This document shows positions 45,656 to 53,342 of a stretch of 53,399 nt of DNA, one piece after another. Source of the stretch: Bacteroidales bacterium. GTDB taxonomy: Bacteria > Bacteroidota > Bacteroidia > Bacteroidales > ML635J-15. The stretch spans positions 1 through 53,399 of the forward strand of contig JAQUBO010000004.1 in the NCBI GenBank assembly GCA_028686735.1, given 5' to 3'. The position numbers were made by a program, and so were the translations under genes. The notes under the pieces were generated by a model. The model was not told where the DNA came from. It saw only the letters and a list, made by a program, of their open reading frames with translations, and searched no databases. Positions within the stretch are counted from its first letter, which is position 1. Each line of letters starts with the position of its first letter.

Positions 45656-46052
45656 TAATAAACATTAATATAATCCATGCACAGCACCAAGCGAATATTA
45701 CAGCTTGAACTACCCCGCCTCCTGCTATCTGATATTTGGTTTTTAAATTTGTATGTGTTTTGCGAGGGTTTTGTGTTGGATTGGCTTAGAAAATTCCGTT
45801 TTGATGCTTACTGCAATTTTGATAAAAGAAGATTTGGAATATTGTTGCCTAAGCAGGAAAAAGGATTAAAGAATTTGTAAAGTGAAATATGTTAAAGTTT
45901 GTTTTATATCTCAATTTGTTTTTTCTATATTTACAATCGTAAAATAATTAAGGATTTTAAAGTGAATTATATCAGATATATGTAGGAGTAATTCATACTT
46001 TATCGGGATTTTGGGAAATATTATATGAATTAATAATACATATATGACCGTT
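45656..46052. repeat. Cassette-boundary repeat, copy C (397 bp)
   Basis: From TAATAAAC to CATATATGACCGTT. It contains the second copy of the 69-codon ORF (45677-45880), here with a changed C-terminus (QEKGLKNL) owing to a small deletion. The central hairpin has a different sequence from copies A/B: AAAGT-GAATTA and TAATTC-AT-ACTTT (45959-46001). After the terminal GTT comes AGCAACAAGC and the RiPP block. Confidence 0.9.
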
Positions 46053-46286
46053 AGCAACAAGCTCTTCATTACCAAAATTACGTTTCTGAAACTTTTAAAT
46101 TTATTTTGTCCTCCCTTTTATTTTCCAGCCCACAAACAGCACATTTGTTTTTCCTCCACACTTGCCAAAGCTAAAAACAAAAGAGCTGTTTCTTGCCTAC
46201 AAGTCGAGTAAATGTGAAGTAATAAGTGCTGTTTCAAGCTAAATATCTAAGGAAATGAAAATATTATATAAAAATACCAGAAATAT
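46053..46286. other. Spacer between repeat C and RiPP promoter
   Basis: Non-coding. It contains the second AACAGC...GCTGTT element (46135-46197: AACAGCACATTTG to AAAAGAGCTGTTTCTTGCC). Confidence 0.5.
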
Positions 46287-46317
46287 TTTGTAATTAATAG
46301 TTTTTTTATTAAATTTG
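46287..46317 (+). promoter_or_regulatory. Promoter of the RiPP precursor gene
   Basis: TTTG (46287-46290), 19-bp spacer, TAAATTTG (46310-46317): a perfect match to TTTG-N19-TAnnTTTG. Predicted start of transcription about 46324, leaving a leader of about 168 nt. Confidence 0.75.
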
Positions 46318-46417
46318 AAATGCAATTTAAGCGAATATGTAATATGTGCAACCTATCTAAAGTTTTTTAATAATTTTTTCTTTAGCAAAAGAGATAAAAA
46401 TTTAATCGCAAAGTTGT

Positions 46418-46470
46418 GGGAGTATTTTAAATATCCCAAAACTCCCTTAGCATTTCTGCATTTTGGGATA
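46418..46470 (+). promoter_or_regulatory. Leader RNA with two mutually exclusive hairpins
   Basis: Hairpin 1: GGGAGT (46418-46423) with ACTCCC (46441-46446). Hairpin 2: TATCCCAAAA (46432-46441) with TTTTGGGATA (46461-46470), a perfect 10-bp stem with a nested GCA/TGC. They share bases 46432-46446, so only one can form. The second ends 21 nt before the precursor ATG. No riboswitch family recognised. Confidence 0.5.
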
Positions 46471-46491
46471 AAACATTAAATCTTTTATTTT

Positions 46492-46746
46492 ATGAAATCT
46501 TTAAATCAAATTAAAAAGGAGAAACAATCTCTTTTAGGCGACATTGACTTTTCGCAAACTGGAGGAATGTACCTAGGAGCAAACACAAGTTATATGGGAC
46601 CGTCTAATCCTAGTAGTTTAACAACAATCTTAGATGGTTTGGATCTGGGAAGAGATCCTTTTAGTGGTAGTTTAGCTGGAGATAGGTGGAAGATTGATTC
46701 GACGTGGGCCGAAGAGCAAGCAATGCTCTATGTCTGGGGAAAATAA
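46492..46746 (+). CDS. Grasp-with-spasm RiPP precursor peptide
   Basis: An 84-aa precursor. The leader MKSLNQIKKEKQSLLGDIDF continues to the double glycine at 24-25 (SQTGG), the expected cut site for the C39 exporter protease encoded downstream. The predicted core (26-84) has hydroxyl donors and acid acceptors suited to ATP-grasp crosslinking: SSLTTILDGLDLGRDPF (41-57) and KIDSTWAEEQ (67-76). It is first in the cluster with its own promoter and terminator. I do not recognise the core from a known product; the assignment rests on size, leader and neighbours. Confidence 0.8.
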   Translation: MKSLNQIKKEKQSLLGDIDFSQTGGMYLGANTSYMGPSNPSSLTTILDGLDLGRDPFSGSLAGDRWKIDSTWAEEQAMLYVWGK

Positions 46747-46764
46747 ATTTAGAATATATAATTT

Positions 46765-46799
46765 ACAGTCTATCTGATTGTTATTAGATAGACTGTTTT
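46765..46799 (+). terminator. Intercistronic terminator/attenuator after precursor gene
   Basis: ACAGTCTATCT (46765-46775) pairs perfectly with AGATAGACTGT (46786-46796), followed by TTT. Partial read-through would give more precursor than maturase, as in many peptide clusters. Confidence 0.75.
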
Positions 46800-46814
46800 A
46801 ATATACTTAAATAA

Positions 46815-47795
46815 ATGATGTTAATTCAAAGCACTAGCACAGATCCATCTACAATTAATATTATTAAATGGTTATGTAAAAACGAACAACAGTTTATTAG
46901 AATTGACGATACTGCATTCGTTACAAATATAAATATATTAGACAGTAATTATATTGTAGAATTAAATAATGGAACTATTATTAATACAAGTGAAATTACA
47001 TCTTATTGGTATCGTAGAGGAGAATTTTCATTATTATTACGTTCCCAAAAAACACAAAATGAAAATTTTAATAAAGAATATAACAACTATATTTTTAGAG
47101 AAAAAAAATCATTACTTGAATTATTTATATTTCATTTAAAATATCATATTTATAGTATTGGAGATAGTGCATCGTGTGTTTATGTAAATAAAAATATTAA
47201 TTTATTAATTGCTCAAAAAATAGGTTTAAATATTCCAAAGTTTATTGTAACAACTAGTAAAAATGACTTAATGTTATTTTATAATAAATGTAAAAATATA
47301 ATAACTAAATCAATTAACGAAAGTTTTTCATTTAGAAAAAAAGAAGCTATTTATCCAATTTTTACAGAAAAAATTGATGATTTAGTACTAAAAAATATTC
47401 CTGACAACTTTGAATCAACTTTATTTCAAGAAGAAATACAAAAGAAATTTGAAGTAAGAAGTTTCTATTTGAAAGGAAAATTTTATTCAATGGCAATTTT
47501 TTCGCAAAAAGATAAGCAAACTAAAGTTGATTTCCGAAAATATAACGATGATTTGCCTAATAGAAACATTCCTTTTAAATTGCCAAAAAATATTGAGTTA
47601 AAACTAACTAAATTAATGAATGAACTTAAATATGAATCGGGTTCAATAGATATAATTTATGGTTTAGATAATAAATTTCATTTTTTAGAAATAAATCCAA
47701 TTGGTCAGTTTGGAATGGTTTCATATCCATGTAATTATTACTTAGAAAGAGAAATATGTAATTCCTTAATTAATCATACACAAAATGAAAAATAG
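46815..47795 (+). CDS. gwsG: ATP-grasp peptide maturase of grasp-with-spasm system
   Basis: A 326-aa protein of MvdC/MvdD-like build. Order: N-terminal pre-ATP-grasp domain with YWYRRGEF (about 65-72), a central domain with NIPKFIVTTSKND and IITKSINESF, and the catalytic part: FQEEIQKKFEVRSFYLKGKF, then DFRKYNDDLP and FHFLEINPIGQFG at the end, with metal/ATP ligands ExN. It should use ATP to form ester or amide links between side chains of the core. Very low G+C compared with the chromosome upstream. The next gene starts before its stop. Confidence 0.88.
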   Translation: MMLIQSTSTDPSTINIIKWLCKNEQQFIRIDDTAFVTNINILDSNYIVELNNGTIINTSEITSYWYRRGEFSLLLRSQKTQNENFNKEYNNYIFREKKSLLELFIFHLKYHIYSIGDSASCVYVNKNINLLIAQKIGLNIPKFIVTTSKNDLMLFYNKCKNIITKSINESFSFRKKEAIYPIFTEKIDDLVLKNIPDNFESTLFQEEIQKKFEVRSFYLKGKFYSMAIFSQKDKQTKVDFRKYNDDLPNRNIPFKLPKNIELKLTKLMNELKYESGSIDIIYGLDNKFHFLEINPIGQFGMVSYPCNYYLEREICNSLINHTQNEK

Positions 47796-47973
47796 AGACG
47801 AATTACTTTCAATAATTCAAAAGAATAAAGAACAGTTTCCTGTAAACTTTTCATTAATGCAGGTAAGTAAATTACGTAAAGGAAATAATGCTACAATGAT
47901 AAATGTAAATAAGTATAAATCAAATAAAATACTGATTGACCCATTTTATAAAAGTATTTCAAGAATGATATAA
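47785..47973 (+). CDS. 62-aa protein of unknown function between the maturases
   Basis: Begins MKNRDELLSIIQKNKEQFPV and ends DPFYKSISRMI. Its ATG overlaps the last 11 bases of the ATP-grasp gene, so translation is probably coupled. It is basic and mostly helical by pattern, with no signal peptide, double glycine or Cys, so a second precursor is unlikely. No family recognised; a maturase partner or leader-binding helper is possible. Confidence 0.6.
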   Translation: MKNRDELLSIIQKNKEQFPVNFSLMQVSKLRKGNNATMINVNKYKSNKILIDPFYKSISRMI

Positions 47974-48053
47974 CTAAACAGACATTATGAAGATATGATT
48001 TTATTGCACGCTAAAAAACTTGATTTTTTCTAAAAAAAACTAAACATAAATAA

Positions 48054-49061
48054 ATGAAAATAGATACAGATAAGCATATAATAATGTTTGAAAATTGTCA
48101 ATTAACAAGAGGTGTTAATAGAACTGTAATATCCGATTTTCAACGGCATCAAATAGATTTTTTAGATAATAAGATATTCGAAATAATAAATAATCAATCT
48201 AGAGATTTTTCAATAAAACAGATATTAAATAATTATAATAAACAAGATCAAGATATTATATTAGAATATTTTGAATTTCTTTTAGATAAAGAATATGCTT
48301 TTTTATGTGATAAGTCAGAAATAGATTTTTTTCCTAAACTTAATTTAGAGTGGGATTATCCTGCAAGTATAACTAATTGTATTATTGATTTAAATAAGAA
48401 TCCAGATTTTTCTGTTTATAATCAATTAATTAAAGATTTAGACTACTTAAATTGCGAGGATATACAAATTAGAGACTATTATGGAGTTTTAATAGATTTA
48501 TTATGTGATTTTCTTAATAAATTTAACGGTACTACTTTAATAAGGATTGAATTAATCTTAAAAAAAACAGAACATTTAAATATTTATAAAAAAATAGTAA
48601 AATCTTATCCTAGGATAAATTCATTAATATTACATTCTTCTTCAATTAATAAAAATTATAAAATAAGCATGCATCAGACAATGGCATGTAGAAAAATTAA
48701 TGTTACAGACGAAAATTGTTGTGGAATTGTATCTGCAAATTATTTTAATTTAAGATTAGAACATTTCTTAGAATCTCAGTATTTTAATACTTGTTTAAAT
48801 AGAAAAGTAAGTATTGATAAAAAAGGACAAATTAAAAATTGTCCTGCTATGAAAAATAGTTTTGGACATATATCTAATACTAGTGTGATTGATGTTATTA
48901 AACTTGAAGAGTTTCAAGCTGTATGGAAAATCAAAAAAGACAGCATTAAAATATGTAAAGATTGTGAGTTTCGTTATATATGTACAGATTGTCGTGCATT
49001 TTTAGAGTCAGATATTTCAATAAATAAACCATTAAAGTGTAAATATAATCCTTATGAATAA
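48054..49061 (+). CDS. gwsS: SPASM-domain peptide maturase of grasp-with-spasm system
   Basis: A 335-aa protein. The N-terminal part resembles a leader-recognition (PqqD-like) domain (IIMFENCQLTRGVNR onward). The central region has a TIM-barrel feel but no CxxxCxxC radical-SAM motif. The C-terminus is a SPASM domain: C247-x10-G-x4-C263, then CKDCEFRYICTDC (301, 304, 310, 313) and C329. This matches the known oddity of the GwsS family, a SPASM protein without a radical-SAM cluster. It would bind auxiliary Fe-S clusters; its reaction is not established. Confidence 0.87.
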   Translation: MKIDTDKHIIMFENCQLTRGVNRTVISDFQRHQIDFLDNKIFEIINNQSRDFSIKQILNNYNKQDQDIILEYFEFLLDKEYAFLCDKSEIDFFPKLNLEWDYPASITNCIIDLNKNPDFSVYNQLIKDLDYLNCEDIQIRDYYGVLIDLLCDFLNKFNGTTLIRIELILKKTEHLNIYKKIVKSYPRINSLILHSSSINKNYKISMHQTMACRKINVTDENCCGIVSANYFNLRLEHFLESQYFNTCLNRKVSIDKKGQIKNCPAMKNSFGHISNTSVIDVIKLEEFQAVWKIKKDSIKICKDCEFRYICTDCRAFLESDISINKPLKCKYNPYE

Positions 49062-50862
49062 AATTTTAACAATACTTTTATTATGTTTTACATTATTTGT
49101 TTATTCACAAGAAAAAGTAACAATAACAGTTTTAGATAAAAATGATAAGCAACCTTTAGCATTTTGTAATGTTTGGATAAAAGGAACAAATAATGGTACT
49201 ATTACCAACGAAGATGGCAAGGTAGTACTTGGCTTAAATAGCAATGATATTATAATATTTTCTTATATTGGATATCAGCAAAAAGAATGTTCTTATGCCA
49301 ATCTGATAAAAAACAAAAGAGTTTATTTAAATAAAGATACTTATAAGCTTAGCGAAGTAATAGTATCAGCTGATAATGATTATTTATTTGATATTATTTT
49401 AGCATGCAGAGAAAAAACACTTCAAAACACAGAAATTACTACTTCGAGAGCATATTTTAATGTTGAAACAAAAGCTAATGATACTATTCTAGAATTTTTA
49501 GAATGTTATTATAACGCAAAGTTTGAAGGATTAAGTTTAAAATCATTAAAATATAAACATGGTAGGTGTGGGTTAAGAACAGTTCAAGACAATTATTTTC
49601 TAACAATGAATACATCTAAATCTATTGCAAATATTTCAATAATCGAAAACTATGGTAATTTTCCATTTATTCCATTACAATTAAATAAGAGGAAGCTTAA
49701 AAAGTATTTTAAATTAATATATCTAGGGGGTACAGATGAATATTTAAAGATTGGGTTTGAGTCAAAACGAATAGACTGTTTTTCAGGAGTCGTTTATATA
49801 GATAATAATAATGACATTTTAAAATTATCATTACATATCAAAGATACTCATATGCATCCATTTATTTCGATGTATGGAGAAGGGAATGAAAATCCAGATA
49901 AGCTAAGTAGGTTAAACTTAAACTTGAACTTTAAGTTTGCTAAATATGAAAATAAAAATTATGTTGAAGTTATTTATTTTAATTACGCTTTTACATATTT
50001 TAGTGATAGATCAATTACAATCGATAAAAAAAAGACAGTAAGGGATATAAATTCTCAATGTTTGCTTTATTGCTATAATTATAATAAAAACTTTATTCTC
50101 CCATATATAGATATTAATCATGATATGGGCGATTATTATAATATTTCTATGATTCCTTACAATAACACCTTCTGGAAATATCATGATGGAAACATTAGTT
50201 TTATTAATCATCAAAGAAATAAATTTAATACTCTTATCGATGGTCGGATCTTAAACAGCTTTCATTTAATTAATGAAACAGAAATGAGCTTGTTTGGTGA
50301 TACGTTAGATAATCATTTTTTTAGGAATATGGTATATCGTTGGAATAAAAACAAAAGAGTTGCAATTTTAGGGGTTCCTCAAGTAAGTTACTTAAGCAAT
50401 GAGGAATACAACTCTCATACTTTTAATTTAAAATGTCAAATTTTATTAGATGTAACTGATTGTGTTGATTCTTTACATTGCAGGTCATATACTATATACG
50501 ATAGTCACAATACATATTATTATTTTCCACAAGATTCAATATCAAATGCTTTTGTTAATATTTATTTTGATATTTATGAAATAGAGCGACGAAAGATGCA
50601 AAATAAATTTGACGCAAATAGTTTTAGTCATGCTGAAATTGACAGTATTTATCATAAAACTTTAAGTGATACAGATTCTATTACTTCTAAATATGTAAAA
50701 GAAGTAAAACGAGGGAAAAATACTGTTAATTTTAATAAATGGAATCAATATATAATTGATGAACTGGGAATTGATAATATAAGTATGAGTATAGAGTCAT
50801 GGAAAGATAAACAGGCAAAGTTAGAGGAATTTAAACAGCAACAATTAGAAAACAAACAATAA
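49054..50862 (+). CDS. Secreted carboxypeptidase-regulatory-like domain protein of RiPP cluster
   Basis: A 602-aa protein. Signal peptide NKILTILLLCFTLFVYSQ. The first about 95 residues are a carboxypeptidase-regulatory-like (CarboxypepD_reg) beta-sandwich: ITVLDKNDKQPLAFCNVWIKG, TNEDGKVVL, FSYIGYQQKE. Then KLSEVIVSAD, the TonB-box-like linker seen in SusC-type proteins, but no TonB-dependent barrel follows. The remaining 480 residues are unassigned and end in a Gln/Lys-rich helix. It overlaps the SPASM gene by 8 bp. It may carry or receive the peptide in the periplasm or outer membrane. Confidence 0.78.
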   Translation: MNKILTILLLCFTLFVYSQEKVTITVLDKNDKQPLAFCNVWIKGTNNGTITNEDGKVVLGLNSNDIIIFSYIGYQQKECSYANLIKNKRVYLNKDTYKLSEVIVSADNDYLFDIILACREKTLQNTEITTSRAYFNVETKANDTILEFLECYYNAKFEGLSLKSLKYKHGRCGLRTVQDNYFLTMNTSKSIANISIIENYGNFPFIPLQLNKRKLKKYFKLIYLGGTDEYLKIGFESKRIDCFSGVVYIDNNNDILKLSLHIKDTHMHPFISMYGEGNENPDKLSRLNLNLNFKFAKYENKNYVEVIYFNYAFTYFSDRSITIDKKKTVRDINSQCLLYCYNYNKNFILPYIDINHDMGDYYNISMIPYNNTFWKYHDGNISFINHQRNKFNTLIDGRILNSFHLINETEMSLFGDTLDNHFFRNMVYRWNKNKRVAILGVPQVSYLSNEEYNSHTFNLKCQILLDVTDCVDSLHCRSYTIYDSHNTYYYFPQDSISNAFVNIYFDIYEIERRKMQNKFDANSFSHAEIDSIYHKTLSDTDSITSKYVKEVKRGKNTVNFNKWNQYIIDELGIDNISMSIESWKDKQAKLEEFKQQQLENKQ

Positions 50863-50866
50863 CTAT

Positions 50867-53050
50867 ATGTTTCCATACTTCAAACAGCAAGATTCTTCAG
50901 ACTGTGGTCCAACATGTTTAAAAATAATAATAAAGCATTATGGAAGAAATATAGGAATTTCACAGCTTAGAGAACTTTGCAATACTGATAGTGAGGGTAG
51001 TTCAATAAAATCAATAATTTATGCTGGCAATAAAATAGGTTTTGATATGTTGGGAGTAAAATCTCAGATAGAAAAGTTAAATAATCAAGATCTTGTACTT
51101 TTTGAAGAATTACCATTGCCATTTATATTACACTGGCAAGAAAAACATTTTGTTGTAGTTTATAAAATAACAAAAGAAAAGGTGTATATATCAGATCCTG
51201 CAAAAGGTAAATTAGTTTACAAGCTTTCAGATTTATCAAAATATATTTATAACAAAAACAATTATGCACGAGTAATTTTACTTGAACCATCATCTGCATT
51301 TCATAGTAATGAAAATATTTATTTTAAAAATCAAGATAATAAACTTAAAATACTATTTGTTAAAAAATATGTAAGTGCCGAAAAGAAATATATTTTTAGA
51401 TTATTTTTAATAATATTTTTAAGTGCAGTGCTAAATGTAAGTTCTCCATTTATTACTCAATTTTCATTTGATTCTGGAATATTAGCAAAAAATTTAGATG
51501 TAATAATCTCTGTGTTTATAATACAATTAATTGTATTTATCTTTACATCAACATTTAGTTATTTTAATAGCTATGTTTCTAATATTGTATCCAGAAACAT
51601 AAACATTAAGTTATCCATAGACTTTATTACCAAGTTATTTACAATACCTGCATCATATTTCCAAAAGAAAAAAGTAAGCGATTTTTATCAAAGAATAATG
51701 GATTTAAATCGAATAGAATCTTTTATTACTTATAATTTTGCAAATATTTTAATGTCAGTAATTAGTTTAATAGTAAGTTCAATAATATGTATTTATTATA
51801 ACTATAGCATATTTTTTATTGTAATAATATTTAGTGTATTAAATTTATTTTGGATAACTTTTTCAATAAGAAAAAAACAAGTTTTAGATTATGAAAAATT
51901 TGATATAAATTCTAAAATACATCGTACCTTAATTGAAATAATAGAAGGAATAAACGATATTAAAATAAGTAATAGCAGTAATAATAAACTGGAAAATCTC
52001 TCAAATTCTCAGAAAAAATCATACGCAAATAATTTAAAATATATAAAACTAAATCAAAGTTTATCAATAGGAGGAGGTCTTATTACAAATTTAGGTAGTG
52101 GTTTTATAACATTCTATACAGCATATTTAACATTAGATAATACTATAAGTATTGGAGAAATGGCAGCAATTCAAATGGTTGTTGGGCAATTAACTTCTAC
52201 AATAAATAATTTAACAAATACTGTTTCAACTTTGCAAGATACTAAATTTTCTCTTGAAAGAATATTAGAAACTCAAATAGTACCTACAGATAATATCGGT
52301 AAAGAAAAAGCAAATAATAACACGTCAATACAATTTAAAGATGTGTCTTTTTCATATTCAGAACTAAATAAAAATATATTAAATAAACTTAATTTTACAA
52401 TTGAAAAAGGAAGAACAACAGCAATCGTTGGGTTAAGTGGAAGTGGAAAAACAACACTTATAAAAATGTTATTAAAGTTAATTCAGCCTCAAACAGGAGA
52501 AATCATATTTAATAATAGTCTAAATATTAATAAAATAAATACAGATGAATGGTATAAACAATGTGGAGCAGTAATGCAAGATGGTTATATTTTTACAGAC
52601 ACAATTAAAAACAATATTGTTCTTAATTCAACTAATTACAATAAAACTAAATATGAAGAATCATTAAGGTGTGCAGAGTTACTGTCGTTTGTTGAAAACT
52701 TACCAATAAAACATGATACAATTATAGGGAAAGAGGGATTGAATCTCAGTTCTGGACAAAAGCAGAGAATACTTTTAGCAAGATTATTTTATAAAAATCC
52801 AAAATTTATATTTTTAGATGAAGCCACAAACTCTTTGGATTCTGAGACAGAATCAAAAATAATGAATAACATTAATAATTTTTTCGTAGAATCAACAAAA
52901 GTAATAGTTGCACATCGTTTGAATACAATTAAACATGCAGACAAGATAATAATTCTAAAAAATGGAGAGATAGCAGAAATCGGCACACACGAAGACTTAT
53001 TAGAAAATAAATCATTTTATTTTAATTTAGTTCAAGAACAATTAAATTAA
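50867..53050 (+). CDS. C39 peptidase-containing ABC exporter (PCAT)
   Basis: A 727-aa protein in PCAT order. C39 protease domain (1-130) with catalytic Cys13 (QDSSDCGPTC), His94 (EKHFVVV) and Asp110 (ISDPAKG). Six membrane helices at about 165-445, then the nucleotide-binding domain: Walker A VGLSGSGKTTLIKM, Q-loop near VMQDGYIF, signature NLSSGQKQR, Walker B FIFLDEATN, H-loop IVAHRLN. It should cleave the leader after Gly-Gly and export the modified core. It begins 4 bp after the previous stop and ends the operon. Confidence 0.94.
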   Translation: MFPYFKQQDSSDCGPTCLKIIIKHYGRNIGISQLRELCNTDSEGSSIKSIIYAGNKIGFDMLGVKSQIEKLNNQDLVLFEELPLPFILHWQEKHFVVVYKITKEKVYISDPAKGKLVYKLSDLSKYIYNKNNYARVILLEPSSAFHSNENIYFKNQDNKLKILFVKKYVSAEKKYIFRLFLIIFLSAVLNVSSPFITQFSFDSGILAKNLDVIISVFIIQLIVFIFTSTFSYFNSYVSNIVSRNINIKLSIDFITKLFTIPASYFQKKKVSDFYQRIMDLNRIESFITYNFANILMSVISLIVSSIICIYYNYSIFFIVIIFSVLNLFWITFSIRKKQVLDYEKFDINSKIHRTLIEIIEGINDIKISNSSNNKLENLSNSQKKSYANNLKYIKLNQSLSIGGGLITNLGSGFITFYTAYLTLDNTISIGEMAAIQMVVGQLTSTINNLTNTVSTLQDTKFSLERILETQIVPTDNIGKEKANNNTSIQFKDVSFSYSELNKNILNKLNFTIEKGRTTAIVGLSGSGKTTLIKMLLKLIQPQTGEIIFNNSLNINKINTDEWYKQCGAVMQDGYIFTDTIKNNIVLNSTNYNKTKYEESLRCAELLSFVENLPIKHDTIIGKEGLNLSSGQKQRILLARLFYKNPKFIFLDEATNSLDSETESKIMNNINNFFVESTKVIVAHRLNTIKHADKIIILKNGEIAEIGTHEDLLENKSFYFNLVQEQLN

Positions 53051-53342
53051 TGATGATAGAATTGTTGAAAATATGAGAGCCATCGCATACTTTCAAGCAC
53101 ATTGCCAAATCCCACGAGCCTTTGCAGCTTCAAATTATTGCGATAAGTTAGGGCAAAGTCAAGCTTGTTTGAACTTTGCCTAACGGAGCAATAATCAGCA
53201 AAGCTAAATTTGCCATAGAGCTTGCAAGTTCCTCCGCTTTGCAACTGCCTCCATAGGCAGTTTTGGGAATCCTGCCCGCAACAAAATAAATTTAAAGGGG
53301 AGTAGGTTCTTAAAAAAAACCAATACCTTTGACAGGTAGCCA
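53051..53342. other. Non-coding tail of the RiPP block
   Basis: Higher G+C than the operon. Hairpins: GTTAGGGCAAAGT with ACTTTGCCTAAC (53147-53184, one bulge) and AACTGCCT-CCAT-AGGCAGTT (53243-53262). The short ORFs here on the minus strand look spurious. It contains text such as CACATTGCCAAATCCCACGA, similar in flavour to 41706-41810. Confidence 0.45.

Noticed and set aside
47785-47973. 62-aa ORF as a second RiPP precursor
   Set aside because: No double glycine and no Thr/Ser-Asp/Glu-rich core; placed inside the maturase operon rather than ahead of it.
48054-49061. Calling the SPASM protein a radical-SAM enzyme
   Set aside because: No CxxxCxxC motif anywhere; only SPASM cysteines are present.
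53147-53184. GTTAGGGCAAAGT...ACTTTGCCTAAC hairpin as a second attC site
   Set aside because: The order is GTT first and AAC last, the reverse of an attC (RYYYAAC ... GTTRRRY) on either strand; more likely a plain stem-loop.
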